DNA of 64,000 bases, from assembly GCA_951394045.1 (NCBI GenBank), contig OX595997.1, positions 1 to 64,000 of the forward strand, in the 5' to 3' direction. The DNA is from Nitzschia sp. DOCU1. Taxonomy: Eukaryota; Bacillariophyta; Bacillariophyceae; Bacillariales; Bacillariaceae. The notes below the pieces were generated by a model. The model was not told the DNA's origin. It did not search any database and saw nothing but the letters and a program-made list of their open reading frames with translations. Below, piece by piece: positions 9,238-20,120 of the stretch. Numbering within the stretch: position 1 is the stretch's first letter; each line of letters opens with the position of its first letter. Made by a program: the position numbers and the translations under genes.

Positions 9238-11067
9238 TTAAGCGGTTTCCACTTCTTCTTGTGGTTCATCGCTGCCCTCTCCTTCGTCGGGATTTTCAGT
9301 CGGGTCGACCGACTTGGCCTTGGCGGTTCCAGAAGTGTCGCCGTCCAAAGCGAGAGGACTGGCTTCTTCCTCACTTGCGTCTTCAATTTCCATGTCATCA
9401 ATGAGATCCATCGGAATAACCATATTCAAAAACATGGCAGTCACGCTCCCAATAAAGTACGGCGTGTTAATGGCAATCATGATACCAACTCGAAACGAGT
9501 TCATCGCGTCCGACATGTCCGGATCGTAGGGCCACCACTGGTTGGGACGTTCGGCCGACGTGCCCACGCCCGGCGACGAAAAGGCGGGTACCAAGGCAGT
9601 TCCCACTCCCAGCGCCAACGAAGCGGCAACAATGTAGTGAGTACGACGATCAATCTTATGAAAGCCAATAAGCTTGATTCCACTCAGAATGATATTGGCA
9701 AACAAAAACGTGAGAGCTCCGCCCAAGACACAATCGGGAATGCTCAGAATCCATGCGCCGATTTTGGCAATGACGCCAAACACCAGCAGCCAGCAGCCAC
9801 ACGAGTATCCTGCCGAGGTGGAAGCACATCGGGTGAGCGACACGATTCCATTGTTTTGGGAAAGCGTAGTGTTGGGTGTGGTCGTTCCAAGAGCAGCAAC
9901 AAAACTGCCAATAGCGTCGCCTAGAAGACCACCTTGGATTCGCTTGTCATGAATAGGTCCCTCTGGTTTCAATCGAGAGGCTTCCTCGGTCGCTGTAACA
10001 TCTCCAAACGTCTCCATGGCAGTCACCAAAAAGCCAAACAGCAGCGGGATAACGGCAGGACCATGGATTCCAATGGGAAAGGTTTCGACCCAGAGAAAAG
10101 TGAATACGTCGCTGTTCTTCATCCTGGTATTGGTGACGAAACGATCACCTTCATAGGTCGCAAGGGCGGCAATGGCATAGCCACCCAAGAGACCCCAAAT
10201 GACCATGGTGTTGCGCATAAAAGGACTTCCAAACACCTCCACAAACAAAAAGATCAAAAAGACGGCAAATCCCAGGGCGATATACGGGCCCGAGCCATAG
10301 CCTAGCTGGACTTCGCCATTGCCCATGCACAAGTTTTCGGCGCTGGGTGTTCCCGAGCATCCCACACCTCCACCCCAGAACCGGATCCCTGCTCCAGTGA
10401 GCTGAACACCAATCAACAAGACGGTGACTCCGAGGACAAAAGGGGGACAGACGCGCTTGAGGATCTTTCCTGGAATGAAAGAAATGGCGGCTTCCAGCCA
10501 GACAGTGACCATGATGGTGCCGAGTAACTTGCCCCAGGCTTCTTCAAATCCGACTCCAGTGGATGTCATGATATCATAAAGGATGATCGGGAAGATGGCA
10601 TTGTACTGGTTAGCAGTCCCCATGGTAGAGAGGACGCCCGTTCCCAGTTGATAGTTTGTGAACGGAATGGGAATGGTGCTGACTTGGACAAGAGTGCAAA
10701 AGCCCGAGCAAATCAAGGACGCACTAACCAGGTACTGGGCCACGTCTAGGACACTTTCTCGGGCCGCGGCTTGAGTCTCGCCCAGCGACGAGTCGTAGAC
10801 TTCGGGAAAGTAGCTCATGACCACGTTGGAGATGAGAAGAGCAGGGGTAATAATGTTGGTGCTCATGGTCAGGGCATGCTGAAGACCGATCATCATCGAT
10901 ACAGTGAAACTGAGCGTTTCATCGTGGGCATAGAAAGGAGGAGGCTGGTACTCGTGCTTTTCCTTTTTGCAGAAAGGAAAGCGGGGAGTACAAAGGAACT
11001 TCCAGTCATAGTCACCAATGAAGGCGGCCTTGGCGCCGTGTTCTTTGTATGTGTCGTAGATTCCCAT
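9238..11067 (-). CDS. NCS2/NAT family nucleobase (or ascorbate) permease
   Basis: Polytopic membrane transporter of 609 residues from the ATG at 11067. GLQHALTM in the first membrane helix and the NAT signature QNNGIVSLTR (Q404 onward) identify the nucleobase-ascorbate transporter family, which moves xanthine, uric acid, uracil or ascorbate by proton or sodium symport. About 12 hydrophobic segments are visible, and the C-terminus is acidic. The frame stays open to 11349, but a good intron (GTAAGC at 11147 to TCTCAG at 11068) sits right before ATG 11067. So either the 5' UTR is spliced, or a 30-residue first exon from 11237 joins in phase. The substrate cannot be set from sequence alone. Its 3' end is duplicated at 4351-4450. 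Confidence 0.85.
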   Translation of the reverse strand: MGIYDTYKEHGAKAAFIGDYDWKFLCTPRFPFCKKEKHEYQPPPFYAHDETLSFTVSMMIGLQHALTMSTNIITPALLISNVVMSYFPEVYDSSLGETQAAARESVLDVAQYLVSASLICSGFCTLVQVSTIPIPFTNYQLGTGVLSTMGTANQYNAIFPIILYDIMTSTGVGFEEAWGKLLGTIMVTVWLEAAISFIPGKILKRVCPPFVLGVTVLLIGVQLTGAGIRFWGGGVGCSGTPSAENLCMGNGEVQLGYGSGPYIALGFAVFLIFLFVEVFGSPFMRNTMVIWGLLGGYAIAALATYEGDRFVTNTRMKNSDVFTFLWVETFPIGIHGPAVIPLLFGFLVTAMETFGDVTATEEASRLKPEGPIHDKRIQGGLLGDAIGSFVAALGTTTPNTTLSQNNGIVSLTRCASTSAGYSCGCWLLVFGVIAKIGAWILSIPDCVLGGALTFLFANIILSGIKLIGFHKIDRRTHYIVAASLALGVGTALVPAFSSPGVGTSAERPNQWWPYDPDMSDAMNSFRVGIMIAINTPYFIGSVTAMFLNMVIPMDLIDDMEIEDASEEEASPLALDGDTSGTAKAKSVDPTENPDEGEGSDEPQEEVETA

Positions 11068-11487
11068 CTGAGACGACATAAAGTGGCGTGACGAGTGTAA
11101 GCTAAGTTCCAAGACAACAAAAACCTTGTCCATGCTTCCATGCTTACCTTTTGGACGATGAGTGTCGTTTTCTTCTGGACGCTGCCTGCCGAAAAGTGGA
11201 ACGATAGGATCGATCGATAATAGATCGATTGCTGCAATCTTTCGTTTGTGATTTTTTACAAAATCTCTGGATCTGTGGCGGTTAGGCATACGTAGGATTG
11301 CTACCATTTGTCGCTGCTCTCTGCTCTGCTCGGTGTAGCTATGCCCCAACGTCTAACCATATCTCTTTTGGGGTATGCCCCCCTTCAAAATCATGAGTTT
11401 CTCTATGCCCCTCCGACAGAAATCCGGGAAGTTCCGACCCGTCTAGAGCCGGAAAAGGGTTCTTTTTCCTATGTTTTTTGGGAAGAA

Positions 11488-11955
11488 AGCTGGGTACCAC
11501 CGAGAAGGCATTCTGATTGGCCATTGCTGACGTGAGAATCTCATTCGTCTTTTGTATTTCTGGCCGCTTTCTCGCTTCTGCAAGCCGTTTGAAGCGCCAA
11601 AGTTGTTTCCCTCCAAGCAGTTTGAAACGCCATCCTTTGCCGCCGCGCCAGCATGCCCTGATACAAACCAGGGGAACAGTCCTACCCCCAAACATACTTA
11701 GTCGAAAAATGCATATCTACCGTAGCTGGGTACCACCGAGAAGGCATTCTGATTGGCCATTGCTGACGTGAGAATCTCATTCGTCTTTTGTATTTCTGGT
11801 CGCTTTCTCGCTTCTGCAAGCCGTTTGAAGCGCCAAAGTTGTTTCCCTCCAAGCAGTTTGAAACGCCATCCTTTGCCGCCGCGCCAGCATGCCCTGATAC
11901 AGACCAGGGGAACAGTCCTACCCCCAAACATACTTAGTCGAAAAATGCATATCTA
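11488..11955. repeat. Two 236-bp tandem units upstream of the permease
   Basis: Units at 11488-11723 and 11724-11955 are nearly identical (only a few differences, such as ggccgc/ggtcgc and caaacc/cagacc). They lie 140-600 bp upstream of the permease 5' region. No convincing coding content: each frame appears simply twice. It may be duplicated promoter DNA or a small non-autonomous element; no inverted ends or target duplication are evident. Confidence 0.9.
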
Positions 11956-12518
11956 TTCTTTTGAAATTTTGGTTCTTGCCACCCTTTGGGGTTGGGGAAG
12001 AATGTTAAAATAGCAGCCTCCTCGTCGTAACAATACTACCACCTGATCCTTACATATTACAACCTTCTTCTTACTTTGATGACCCAGCGGCGGCAGTAAA
12101 CTGCTACTGCTTTATGTGATCATCATGACGAGTTCAAACAGCTTTAGTACTAGTAGTCTAAATCCCATTATCCTATCTAGTCTTTTAGTACAACGTAGGC
12201 AGACAACAGCACGAACAGATGCCAAAACCATTGGAAAAAGCCTGACGTTGTTCAACTGAAGAAGCATCCCAGACCATCATAGAACTACTAACACTACTGT
12301 AGTGTCGTCAATGCCATCTAAAAAACTCCTCTGGCAGCATCTCCTTGATGATGACATTGGAACTACTATATTTTTTCCAGAGTAGCTGGCGGCTTGCCAA
12401 GAAGCCGGCTAGTGGAATGTCATAGCTATTGTACTACATGTCGACCTCCCTTTGGATTCGTGCCGTGTGCATGCTTTCATTTCGAGTCCGCTGGATCTAC
12501 AGTACGATACGCTATGCA
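11956..12518. other. Intergenic, permease to SEC24
   Basis: Shared 5' side of the divergent permease and SEC24 genes. Nothing coding is seen. It contains scattered tactagtagt-type runs as in other spacers of this window. Confidence 0.5.
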
Positions 12519-12675
12519 AAGCAGCCAAAGTGGTCGATTTGACCAACTGGAGCCGTCCCTCCGGCGTACGCAACAGGTGTGCACCAACGGGAGGCAAGTA
12601 AAGCAGCCAAAGTGGTCGATTTGACCAACTGGAGCCGTCCTACCTTTGTACGCGAAAGGTGCAGCCCAACGGACG
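12519..12675. repeat. 82-bp tandem repeat upstream of SEC24
   Basis: A unit beginning aagcagccaaagtgg at 12519 is repeated at 12601 with about 40 identical bases, then a diverged tail. It lies within 270 bp of the SEC24 start, in what should be its promoter. Confidence 0.8.
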
Positions 12676-12789
12676 ATTGGCATTATCACAATGACGCCAA
12701 CGTACGGATGCGTGCCGATGGGGAAAGTTTTGTACACGTTGCCATTGTTGTGCCTGTAAACTGCCTTTCACGATCCTTTTCTTCTTGCA

Positions 12790-15700
12790 ATGTCGTGGCC
12801 CCCGCCGCCCCCACCGCCACCGCCTGGACCGAATTCGTTTCCCTCGGATCCGCAGCAGCAGCAACAGCAGCAGCGATGGACGGCGCCGCCTCCGCCGCCA
12901 TTAGGACATCCACAGCCGCCACAGCAACAGCAACAACAGTGGGGATATCGTCCACCGCCTCCGCCACCGCCTCCGGGTGCAGCTAGAGCCCCACCGGGTG
13001 GATATCCCCCGCCACAGCAGCAGCAGCAGTATCCGCTGCCGCCGTCAAATTATGCTCCAAGAGCCGCCGCTGGGCCGCCGCCCCCACCGCGGCCACCGGC
13101 AGCTCCCTTTTCGGCACCTCCGAATATGGCCGGGGCTGCTACTAGAGTTGGATATCCCGTCCCACCTCCTCCACCCATGAGTGCTTCTGCTGGCGCTGGT
13201 TTTAGTCAAGGCGGGTACAGTCATGGAATGGCAGCGCCGCCGCCTCCGCCTCCTGGATTAGGAAATCTTCCGCCTCCAGGTCCTGCTTCTTCTTATAATG
13301 GTGCTGCCCGAATGCCGCCCCCTCCTCCTCTTCCTGGGATGGCACCACCGGGACCACAGTATTCTTCCAGGCCGCCACCGTTACCACAGCAACCCATGAC
13401 TGCTCTTCCCGTCATCTCGACTTTGCCCACGCCAGATCCACCCAGTAAACCGCATTTACAAAGTCGCATGGCGCTCGAAGTCTATTATCCAAAGGCACAC
13501 TTTTGTCATGGCACCTCGAGTCAAATGGCTCCACCGTCAAGTGCCTTTCAACGATCCATTGTTTTGGATGATGGAAACGCCTCGCCGCATTGCTTTTCGA
13601 GTGTCTTTGGGGCCCTGCCACAAGATTCTACCATTTTGAAACGGACCGGAATTTCTCAAATGCAACTCCAAATTACACCCTTAAATTTGCCCAGTCAATC
13701 GTATTTGGGTCGAGTGGGCATGGCAGAGTGGTTGCCGGAAAGTGGTCGATTAGGTTATGTCGCTTTGGATACTTCCACGGCAACGACGGGAGATGTAGCC
13801 GTCTTTTTGCCACCCCCACGTTGCACTCGGTGTCAATCATATGCGACTGCCTTTCAAACTGGCGATTCTTGTATCTTGTGTGGCAGCCGCATGAATTCGG
13901 CATCCGCAAGAGTTTCTACGGGCACTGTCGAATATCCTGTCAGTGGCCCCTATGTCACGCGAAGTACTCCGGTGCAACCGCATGTGCTGTTTGCTGTGGA
14001 CATGACGACTCCCAATTGCATGGACTATTTGCAGCTAGTGTTGGACGAGGTGTTGCCTCAATGGGTCCATGCACAACAATCTCAAGGGCAAACGACTCGA
14101 ACCGCGATTGTCTTGGTCACGGGACGTGGAATCTACATTCCACTTGTGGCATCCACCAATGAAACTTGTTTTATTTGCATGCCCGATGTCCTGGAAGAAC
14201 CCTTTTGTCCGTTGCCATTGGTGGACTGGACCTGGGACTTGAGTACGGAATGGACAAGCATGTACACGGTATGGCAAGAATTGCTGCAAACCAAGGTTCC
14301 ACAGTTACTCGAGCAGGTCCAGTCGGACAAACTGCAAGGCGGTCAAGTACCGGGATATTCGGTCAGCTGTGGGGGTGCCGCCATGGCGTTCTTGGTAGAT
14401 GCCTTGCGCGAAACGGGGGGCCGTGCCATTTTTCTGAGTTGGAGACGTCCCAATTATGGTGCTGGTAAATTGGCGGATCGACTCTCTACCACCAAACCAG
14501 AAAACGACAATTTGTTGTACTTGCCGAATCGTGTGGATATGTTTTACAAGAATTTGGCGACCCAAGCGGCTACGGCTCATGTCGCCGTCGATTTTGTCTT
14601 GCATACGGACCCTGATGTACCTCGATCGTACCTGGATGTGGCGACCCTTCAACAAATTTGCCAAACCACCAATGGTCGATTGACATGGATCTCAGAGAAG
14701 CATTGGAAGGAATGTTTTGTACAAACTTTGCTGCGCCCATTGGCGTTTTCTGGATGGGATGCTGTCTTGAAAATCAGAGTTTCGAGTGGAGTACGAGTCA
14801 AGAACCTCGATTCGGCCGTTGGAATCATACGAACATCCAGCCGTAGCTTGTCGGATATTGACTCGCCCGAATTGGAACTGGCAGTCGTCACGCCGGATAC
14901 TACGATTGGCATTGAGTTGGAACATCGCGTGGGTGGATTGCCGCGACAAGCCACGTTTGTCTACGTACAATCGGCCTTGTTATATAGCGACCCATGGTCC
15001 GGACAACGACGAGTGCGAGTATCTACTTTGGCTCTGCGTGTAGCTCCTACGGTCCCTCAAGCTATGCGATCGATTGATTTCGGGACGTATGCTGCTTGTT
15101 TGGTTCGACACGTTGCCTCCATGGTTCGGAATCAACCCAAGCAAAGCACGGAGGGAGAACAAGTATTGCAGCAAGTTCGGCATTATTTGATGGAATCATG
15201 TGTGGGGATTCTGGCGGCACATCGGCAATATGGTGGCGCTGCTTCTGCTTCGCCGTCACAGCTTCTATTGCCTGAAAAATTGACACTGTTGCCTCTATTG
15301 GTGTTGAGTTTATTCAAGAGTCCACTTTTGAGGGCGGCCGTGCCGCCGCGTACTGTCCTATCATTACCAACCCCGGATGAGCGTGCGTATTGGTTGGCCA
15401 ATGCCAGTCAGACGGGCCCCGCCATGGCCTTTTGGCTCGTCTATCCTTTACTGGTGGATTTGCATAGTCCTACCTTGCAACGACTCGAACGTCCTGGATT
15501 ACATTTACCGGAAGATGCACATCGATTGGACATTCTAAAACATGCGCCCTATGTTCAGCTTCCAGACCCGATGGTGCCTTCTATTGCCGTTTTAGAAGAT
15601 GACCATGCCTACTTGCTCGTGACGGGCCTCGGCATGTACGTCTTGGTGGGCCGTGACTGCACTACCAACGTCGACGAATGGCACCAAGCCGCCGCCGTTG

Positions 15701-15978
15701 CCAGGGGAGAACTCACAAAAGAAGATTTGGAAGTAACGGCTAAGGAGGGGGGCATCACGACAAATTTACTTCGTGCCGTCGCTCAAGTTCGAGTGTGGAG
15801 TCAAGTCGGTTGCGAACCACGGTGGTTGCGACCCACATGGGATTCTGTCGAGGTTGTACAGCGTCACGAAGAGTGTCAAACATGGATGGTAGGAGATGTC
15901 ATTGCGAAACAGCTCGACTATGGATCCTTCTTGACCGAGTTGCATCGGCGAGTCACGGCAGTTACCAGCAGCAAATAG
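12790..15978 (+). CDS. SEC24: COPII coat protein Sec24
   Basis: Sec24 is the cargo-selecting subunit of the COPII coat that pairs with Sec23 on ER exit sites. This single-exon gene codes for 1062 residues, the usual size. Residues 1-230 are a Pro/Gln/Gly-rich disordered tail. The zinc finger (CTRC at 345-348, CILC at 361-364) is followed by the trunk domain (VLFAVDMT near 403), beta-sandwich, helical and gelsolin-like regions to the end. The start is the first ATG of the proline-rich tail. Decayed copies of its promoter and part of its body lie at 3690-4217 and 8500-9107. A second isoform elsewhere is possible but not visible. Confidence 0.93.
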   Translation: MSWPPPPPPPPPGPNSFPSDPQQQQQQQRWTAPPPPPLGHPQPPQQQQQQWGYRPPPPPPPPGAARAPPGGYPPPQQQQQYPLPPSNYAPRAAAGPPPPPRPPAAPFSAPPNMAGAATRVGYPVPPPPPMSASAGAGFSQGGYSHGMAAPPPPPPGLGNLPPPGPASSYNGAARMPPPPPLPGMAPPGPQYSSRPPPLPQQPMTALPVISTLPTPDPPSKPHLQSRMALEVYYPKAHFCHGTSSQMAPPSSAFQRSIVLDDGNASPHCFSSVFGALPQDSTILKRTGISQMQLQITPLNLPSQSYLGRVGMAEWLPESGRLGYVALDTSTATTGDVAVFLPPPRCTRCQSYATAFQTGDSCILCGSRMNSASARVSTGTVEYPVSGPYVTRSTPVQPHVLFAVDMTTPNCMDYLQLVLDEVLPQWVHAQQSQGQTTRTAIVLVTGRGIYIPLVASTNETCFICMPDVLEEPFCPLPLVDWTWDLSTEWTSMYTVWQELLQTKVPQLLEQVQSDKLQGGQVPGYSVSCGGAAMAFLVDALRETGGRAIFLSWRRPNYGAGKLADRLSTTKPENDNLLYLPNRVDMFYKNLATQAATAHVAVDFVLHTDPDVPRSYLDVATLQQICQTTNGRLTWISEKHWKECFVQTLLRPLAFSGWDAVLKIRVSSGVRVKNLDSAVGIIRTSSRSLSDIDSPELELAVVTPDTTIGIELEHRVGGLPRQATFVYVQSALLYSDPWSGQRRVRVSTLALRVAPTVPQAMRSIDFGTYAACLVRHVASMVRNQPKQSTEGEQVLQQVRHYLMESCVGILAAHRQYGGAASASPSQLLLPEKLTLLPLLVLSLFKSPLLRAAVPPRTVLSLPTPDERAYWLANASQTGPAMAFWLVYPLLVDLHSPTLQRLERPGLHLPEDAHRLDILKHAPYVQLPDPMVPSIAVLEDDHAYLLVTGLGMYVLVGRDCTTNVDEWHQAAAVARGELTKEDLEVTAKEGGITTNLLRAVAQVRVWSQVGCEPRWLRPTWDSVEVVQRHEECQTWMVGDVIAKQLDYGSFLTELHRRVTAVTSSK

Positions 15979-16148
15979 TGCCCCTAGGCTAATCGACAGG
16001 CGGAGTCTGTTAGGCCACAATAGGGTTGTACAAGAATCCCGAATCAAGACTACCATGGCAAGTATTTCAAGGCGGATAGTACAAAATGAAAATATATATC
16101 CCTATTTATCTAATCATGCCGTCTCCCACATTATCTTTCTTCAGTCTG

Positions 16149-19100
16149 TCAGAGACGCCGAGACTCGTCAAGTTGCTTCCGTTCCATCATGGAAGCTACA
16201 ATTTCATTTCCGCGAAGAGCCCATTCCTCGCGATTCTTCAATGCATAGGTTAGATACTCATCGCTTGAAACGCCAAAGACGCCACAATTACGAAGTTTCT
16301 TCGCGAGAGGAATGATGTAATTGTCAAAGAAGCCAAGCTCGCCTTGATACCAAAACTCCGCGGGATTTTTGGCAAGGCGACCAGCCGTGAATGCAGCGTA
16401 CAGTTCATCAAATAGACGCTCGTTCCACTTTAGGTAAATGTGCCAATGTTGCATCGTGTGGGCTACATCAGAGGCTTGAATCAAGTGCTCCAAGACAATG
16501 GTGGCCTTGCGATTCAGCCTGTCACGGTCAGAGTATCTATCCACGTCACCTTCCGCTGTTTGTGAGAATGCCTTTTCCCAGCGGCTATTGCGGAGTTGAA
16601 TCAAATCTTTGTCCATAATGTCCGTCGCCAGAACGATATTTACGACAAGCTGACGGAATCGTTTAAGTTCCTCGGGGGTGGGGCAAATCGCAAGACGTAA
16701 GTCCTTGTACGCATCGGTCATGAGCAAGCTCCAAGCAATATCGACGCTATGTTGCTCTGCCACACTCTTGCCATCGTATTGGACTGCCAGTTGGGCCTTT
16801 TCTTGAACCAAGCATGTGTTTGGTACACCTGGATGGTCGGCATCGTGAATCAAAGCTGAAAAGACGCAAGCGAACTGAGTCAACGGGTCGCTCGTAATTC
16901 CGAATGAATGTTGGTGCAAGATCTCTCCAATTTCGACCGGGTTCTTGGGCATGGACTCGGACGCTAGAACTTCTTCGGGTTTGATGATCCGGCTCAAGAG
17001 CTTCGCCGTGCTCATCCCCACGTGGCTGTCAGGATTGAGTCGCGATGTGAGAATTATCAGGTTTTCTTTGAATGCGACGGTTTGCACGGACGTACCTGGC
17101 ATGGTCAAAGCAGTGGAAGGGGTTGTCATTATAGTTGGCAGCGATCGCCACAATGTAATCCCACAACTGGCGGCTGACCCCTTCGTCGAGATTGATACAA
17201 TGAATTTCCTCAGGGTCTCGTTGCTGCAAGTACGCTTCGGCATTGAATTCGGGTAGATCAACAATCTCACAAACTTCATCAATGACGTTGCCATGGACCT
17301 GATCGGTTACGATTGCCTTCGCGCTGTGGCGTTTTTGTGCGGGCGATTCTCCAACTACCTTTCGCGTGACTACTACTTGCTTCAGCAACTGAGACAAAAC
17401 GTCATGGTTCCATTCCACCAAGCGCTTGGTCTTTTCATCCAGGTGAGGGGCGGCGCCAGCGGACCCTTCGGAGTTGGTGGTTGCAGTTGCGTGAGACCCC
17501 ATCATGCGCATGTCGAGCCAAAATGTTTGCATGGTTCCTTTTCCTTTGGCTTCTACCAAGTCCTCTCGTTTCTTGACCCAGCTTCTCTTTCCAGATGCGA
17601 TGAGAAGATCTGCCGTGGTGGTTGAAAGCTGCACCTTGTTTGGTTTGCCGGTGCTCTCCATTCTTAAAATCGCAAGAAAACCCAAAACAATGAGTTCACT
17701 GACTGTATCGAATTGGTGGGGCCGTGGCTGGAACGATCCAAAAACCTACCTTGCTGCGGTATTGACCGTGTCTCCAAACAACTGGAATCGACTCTTTTGG
17801 CCTCGAAGAACTCCCGCTGTTACTGGCCCACTGTGCAATCCAAAGCGGAGGCGGAGCTCGTCCGTCCCGCTGCCCAAGCTTTTTACTAGGCTTCGGAAGA
17901 TGTCGTTTGCCTTTAGGATACAATCTCGAGAGAACTTTGCCATGACAAGGGCGTGGTCCTCCCGTTTCTCAGGAAGACCGCACACGGCGACATATGCATC
18001 ACCAATCGTCTCCACTTTGAAGACGGAACGTCTCATCGCAATAGCATCGAAGGCCCCGTACAAGGTCTCCAAGAGGGTGAAGACTTGGGAGGGTTCTCGG
18101 ACCGAACTCCAAGCAGTGAATCCGGCAATGTCACAGAACTGCACTGTGCAATCTACAAATAGGGGAACAACTGGCTGTTAGTTGGGATGGCGGGGGGTCG
18201 CGGTTTTGAATGAAGCGGGTCACGGTTACCTGGAAACAAATCGGCTATTGGCCTTGAACTTAGATCATTAGTGTTCACGTTTTTCTCGAACGAAGAGTCA
18301 GCTGCCGTCTGCCTTCCTTCGGATGAGAGGAATGTCTTGAGGCGAGTCTTATCGTGTTCAAATGCCCGCTTTTGCTCTGTTGACGTGGTTTGTGATGGGT
18401 CCGTGTGGAAGAGACGATCTCGAACGTTGGAAGGGAACAGCGAGGAAACGATGGCATTCGTGTGAACTGCACTTGCCATAACTTTCGCCTGACGGCGCTC
18501 AACTGGCAAGAGGGGGAACGTAAGGTGAGACTCGTGTGAACAGACCGTGGCATTTATTCGGTTGAAACTCACCCATGTAGTCGTAAACGACGAAGATTAT
18601 GGAAGTAAATGCGAAAATCGCAACAGCCACAAGCATGAAGATGATGGGATCATTTGACTTGATGGACTCTTCCATGCCCGTCGATGGGTAGACACTGATG
18701 TTATATTGGCATCCCTTTTCCGAAAGATCCAGGCCAGTATAGCTCCGATCGTTGATGGTGTTAGCGAAGGCATCCAAGGCCAAGAGGTTGCTAGATCGCA
18801 CCAAAAAACCGTCATACTTCTTCTCGTGGATGTCGTCCCGGCCCAGATAGAGCGTGTCGGGGCCGTCAACTTGATACGTAAACGATTGGCCGCACGTATT
18901 TTCAAAGACGACCACAAGGCCGTTCAAGGCAGCCGGCAATATATTCCTCATGAGATCCCGCCAGTAAAACGTCATTGCAAAGACTCCGACAAAGTTGCCA
19001 AGAGATGCAGGGTCTGAAACGTTCTTGGGGATCGTCACATAGTCTGCGGAATAGTCAAGGATCGGGAAGTAAATGTCACTGAAGGGCTCAGTCTCGTCTA

Positions 19101-20120
19101 CTTCGTCGCCGACATAATCCTTGATGAAGTCGTTGTTTCCAGCTTCTTGGCGAACCGAGTCGGGATCGGACATGTTTGCAATGTTCGAAACATCCCCCAA
19201 CGCAATTTTTCTATCACCTTGGACGGCCGGCAACGCTCTTGCCAGACTTGGGAAGGTCATTGCGTCCCACGAATAGGGAGCGTACTGTACATCCAACGTG
19301 AGGGCGTGGGGTGAGTCAGAGGAATTCCTCCCAAAGTCACTTTACAATTGACACGACTTACGATTGGAATGACCGGACTTTGTTGCCACTTCGGCAAGTA
19401 TGGTCCAGGGGCGTCGTACGCTTCAGCGGAGTCATGGATATCATTTCGTGTCCAATATTCAGTCACAATCTTGCCTTGGAAGGTTTCGTCGACCTTTTGG
19501 GTGTCGATGCCGTCCTGGACCCAGGAGTCATGAGCAGGCGCGTAACTTTCCCATTCAGCGCGTTGTTCTCCGGTCACGTAGTGGTACTGGCTGACAAGGA
19601 CGGCTTTTGACAGACTTCGTAGCTTGGCAAGATGCACGGCGTAGTCAGGATAAGTTACAAAGGGCCAACTGCTGTTAGTGGCACGGGCATAGGACACGAG
19701 AGCCACCAAAAAGGCGTCGGCAGATCCAAGCGTATGAGCAAGGGTACTTCCGATGGCTTCGAGGACCTTTTCAGAAGCATCTTGAAATTGTTGTTCAAAT
19801 TCGGCTTGCTCGCTATTGGAAACGTATCGGTGAACGCCGACAGCCACGCCGACAGTCGAAGCAAGCAAGAAGCAAAGCACAATCAATCGAAGCCGGAAGA
19901 CGTTTCGATTTTCTTTTGCAGCAATCGCGGCCTCGCCGGAGTCGCCTTTTCCGCGACCAGTTCCCTTGGAACTATCATTCTGGGTCGACATCATCGTCCC
20001 AGAGCTTGGAGAGTCGGCCGAGGCCCCGGCCGAGGAATCTATTTCCAAACGATCCATATCGTCGTAGGCTTTGGTCTTTGGAAGACTTGGAGCATCTTCC
20101 TGTTTCCTGATCTCGGGCAT
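16149..20120 (-). CDS. Membrane guanylate cyclase fused to cyclic-nucleotide PDE
   Basis: Six exons splice in phase to 1196 residues: 20120-19362, 19284-18573, 18502-18230, 18152-17750, 17662-17096, 17025-16149. An N-terminal cytosolic tail is followed by a membrane helix (79-97), an extracellular sensor region, a second helix (about 465-486), a class III cyclase domain (about 582-720) and a class I 3',5'-cyclic phosphodiesterase (about 800-1180). Cyclase metal residues are D589 (FCDIAGFT) and D633 (GDAYVA). Glu629 in KVETIGD is the guanine-type residue, though the usual Cys partner is Gln (RFQLFGD). The PDE has HCFDH, HDADHPGVPN (965 onward) and ASDVAH. It would make and destroy a cyclic nucleotide, probably cGMP, in response to an outside signal. 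Such fusions are known in diatoms. Confidence 0.92.

Larger units (their letters stand above)
4465..9350. repeat. Segmental tandem duplication, unit 2
   Basis: Second unit of the tandem duplication. Compared with unit 1 it additionally contains the EF-hand gene at 4711-5766. The leader upstream of that gene (4470-4620) is the same as the leader of the unit 1 TSP3 gene. Its TSP3-type gene (5989-7753) is rearranged and frameshifted. The right edge merges into the complete permease gene. Confidence 0.8.

Noticed and set aside
11317..11349. Longer N-terminus for the permease from 11349
   Set aside because: The frame is open, but the added residues look non-protein and a good intron lies just before ATG 11067.
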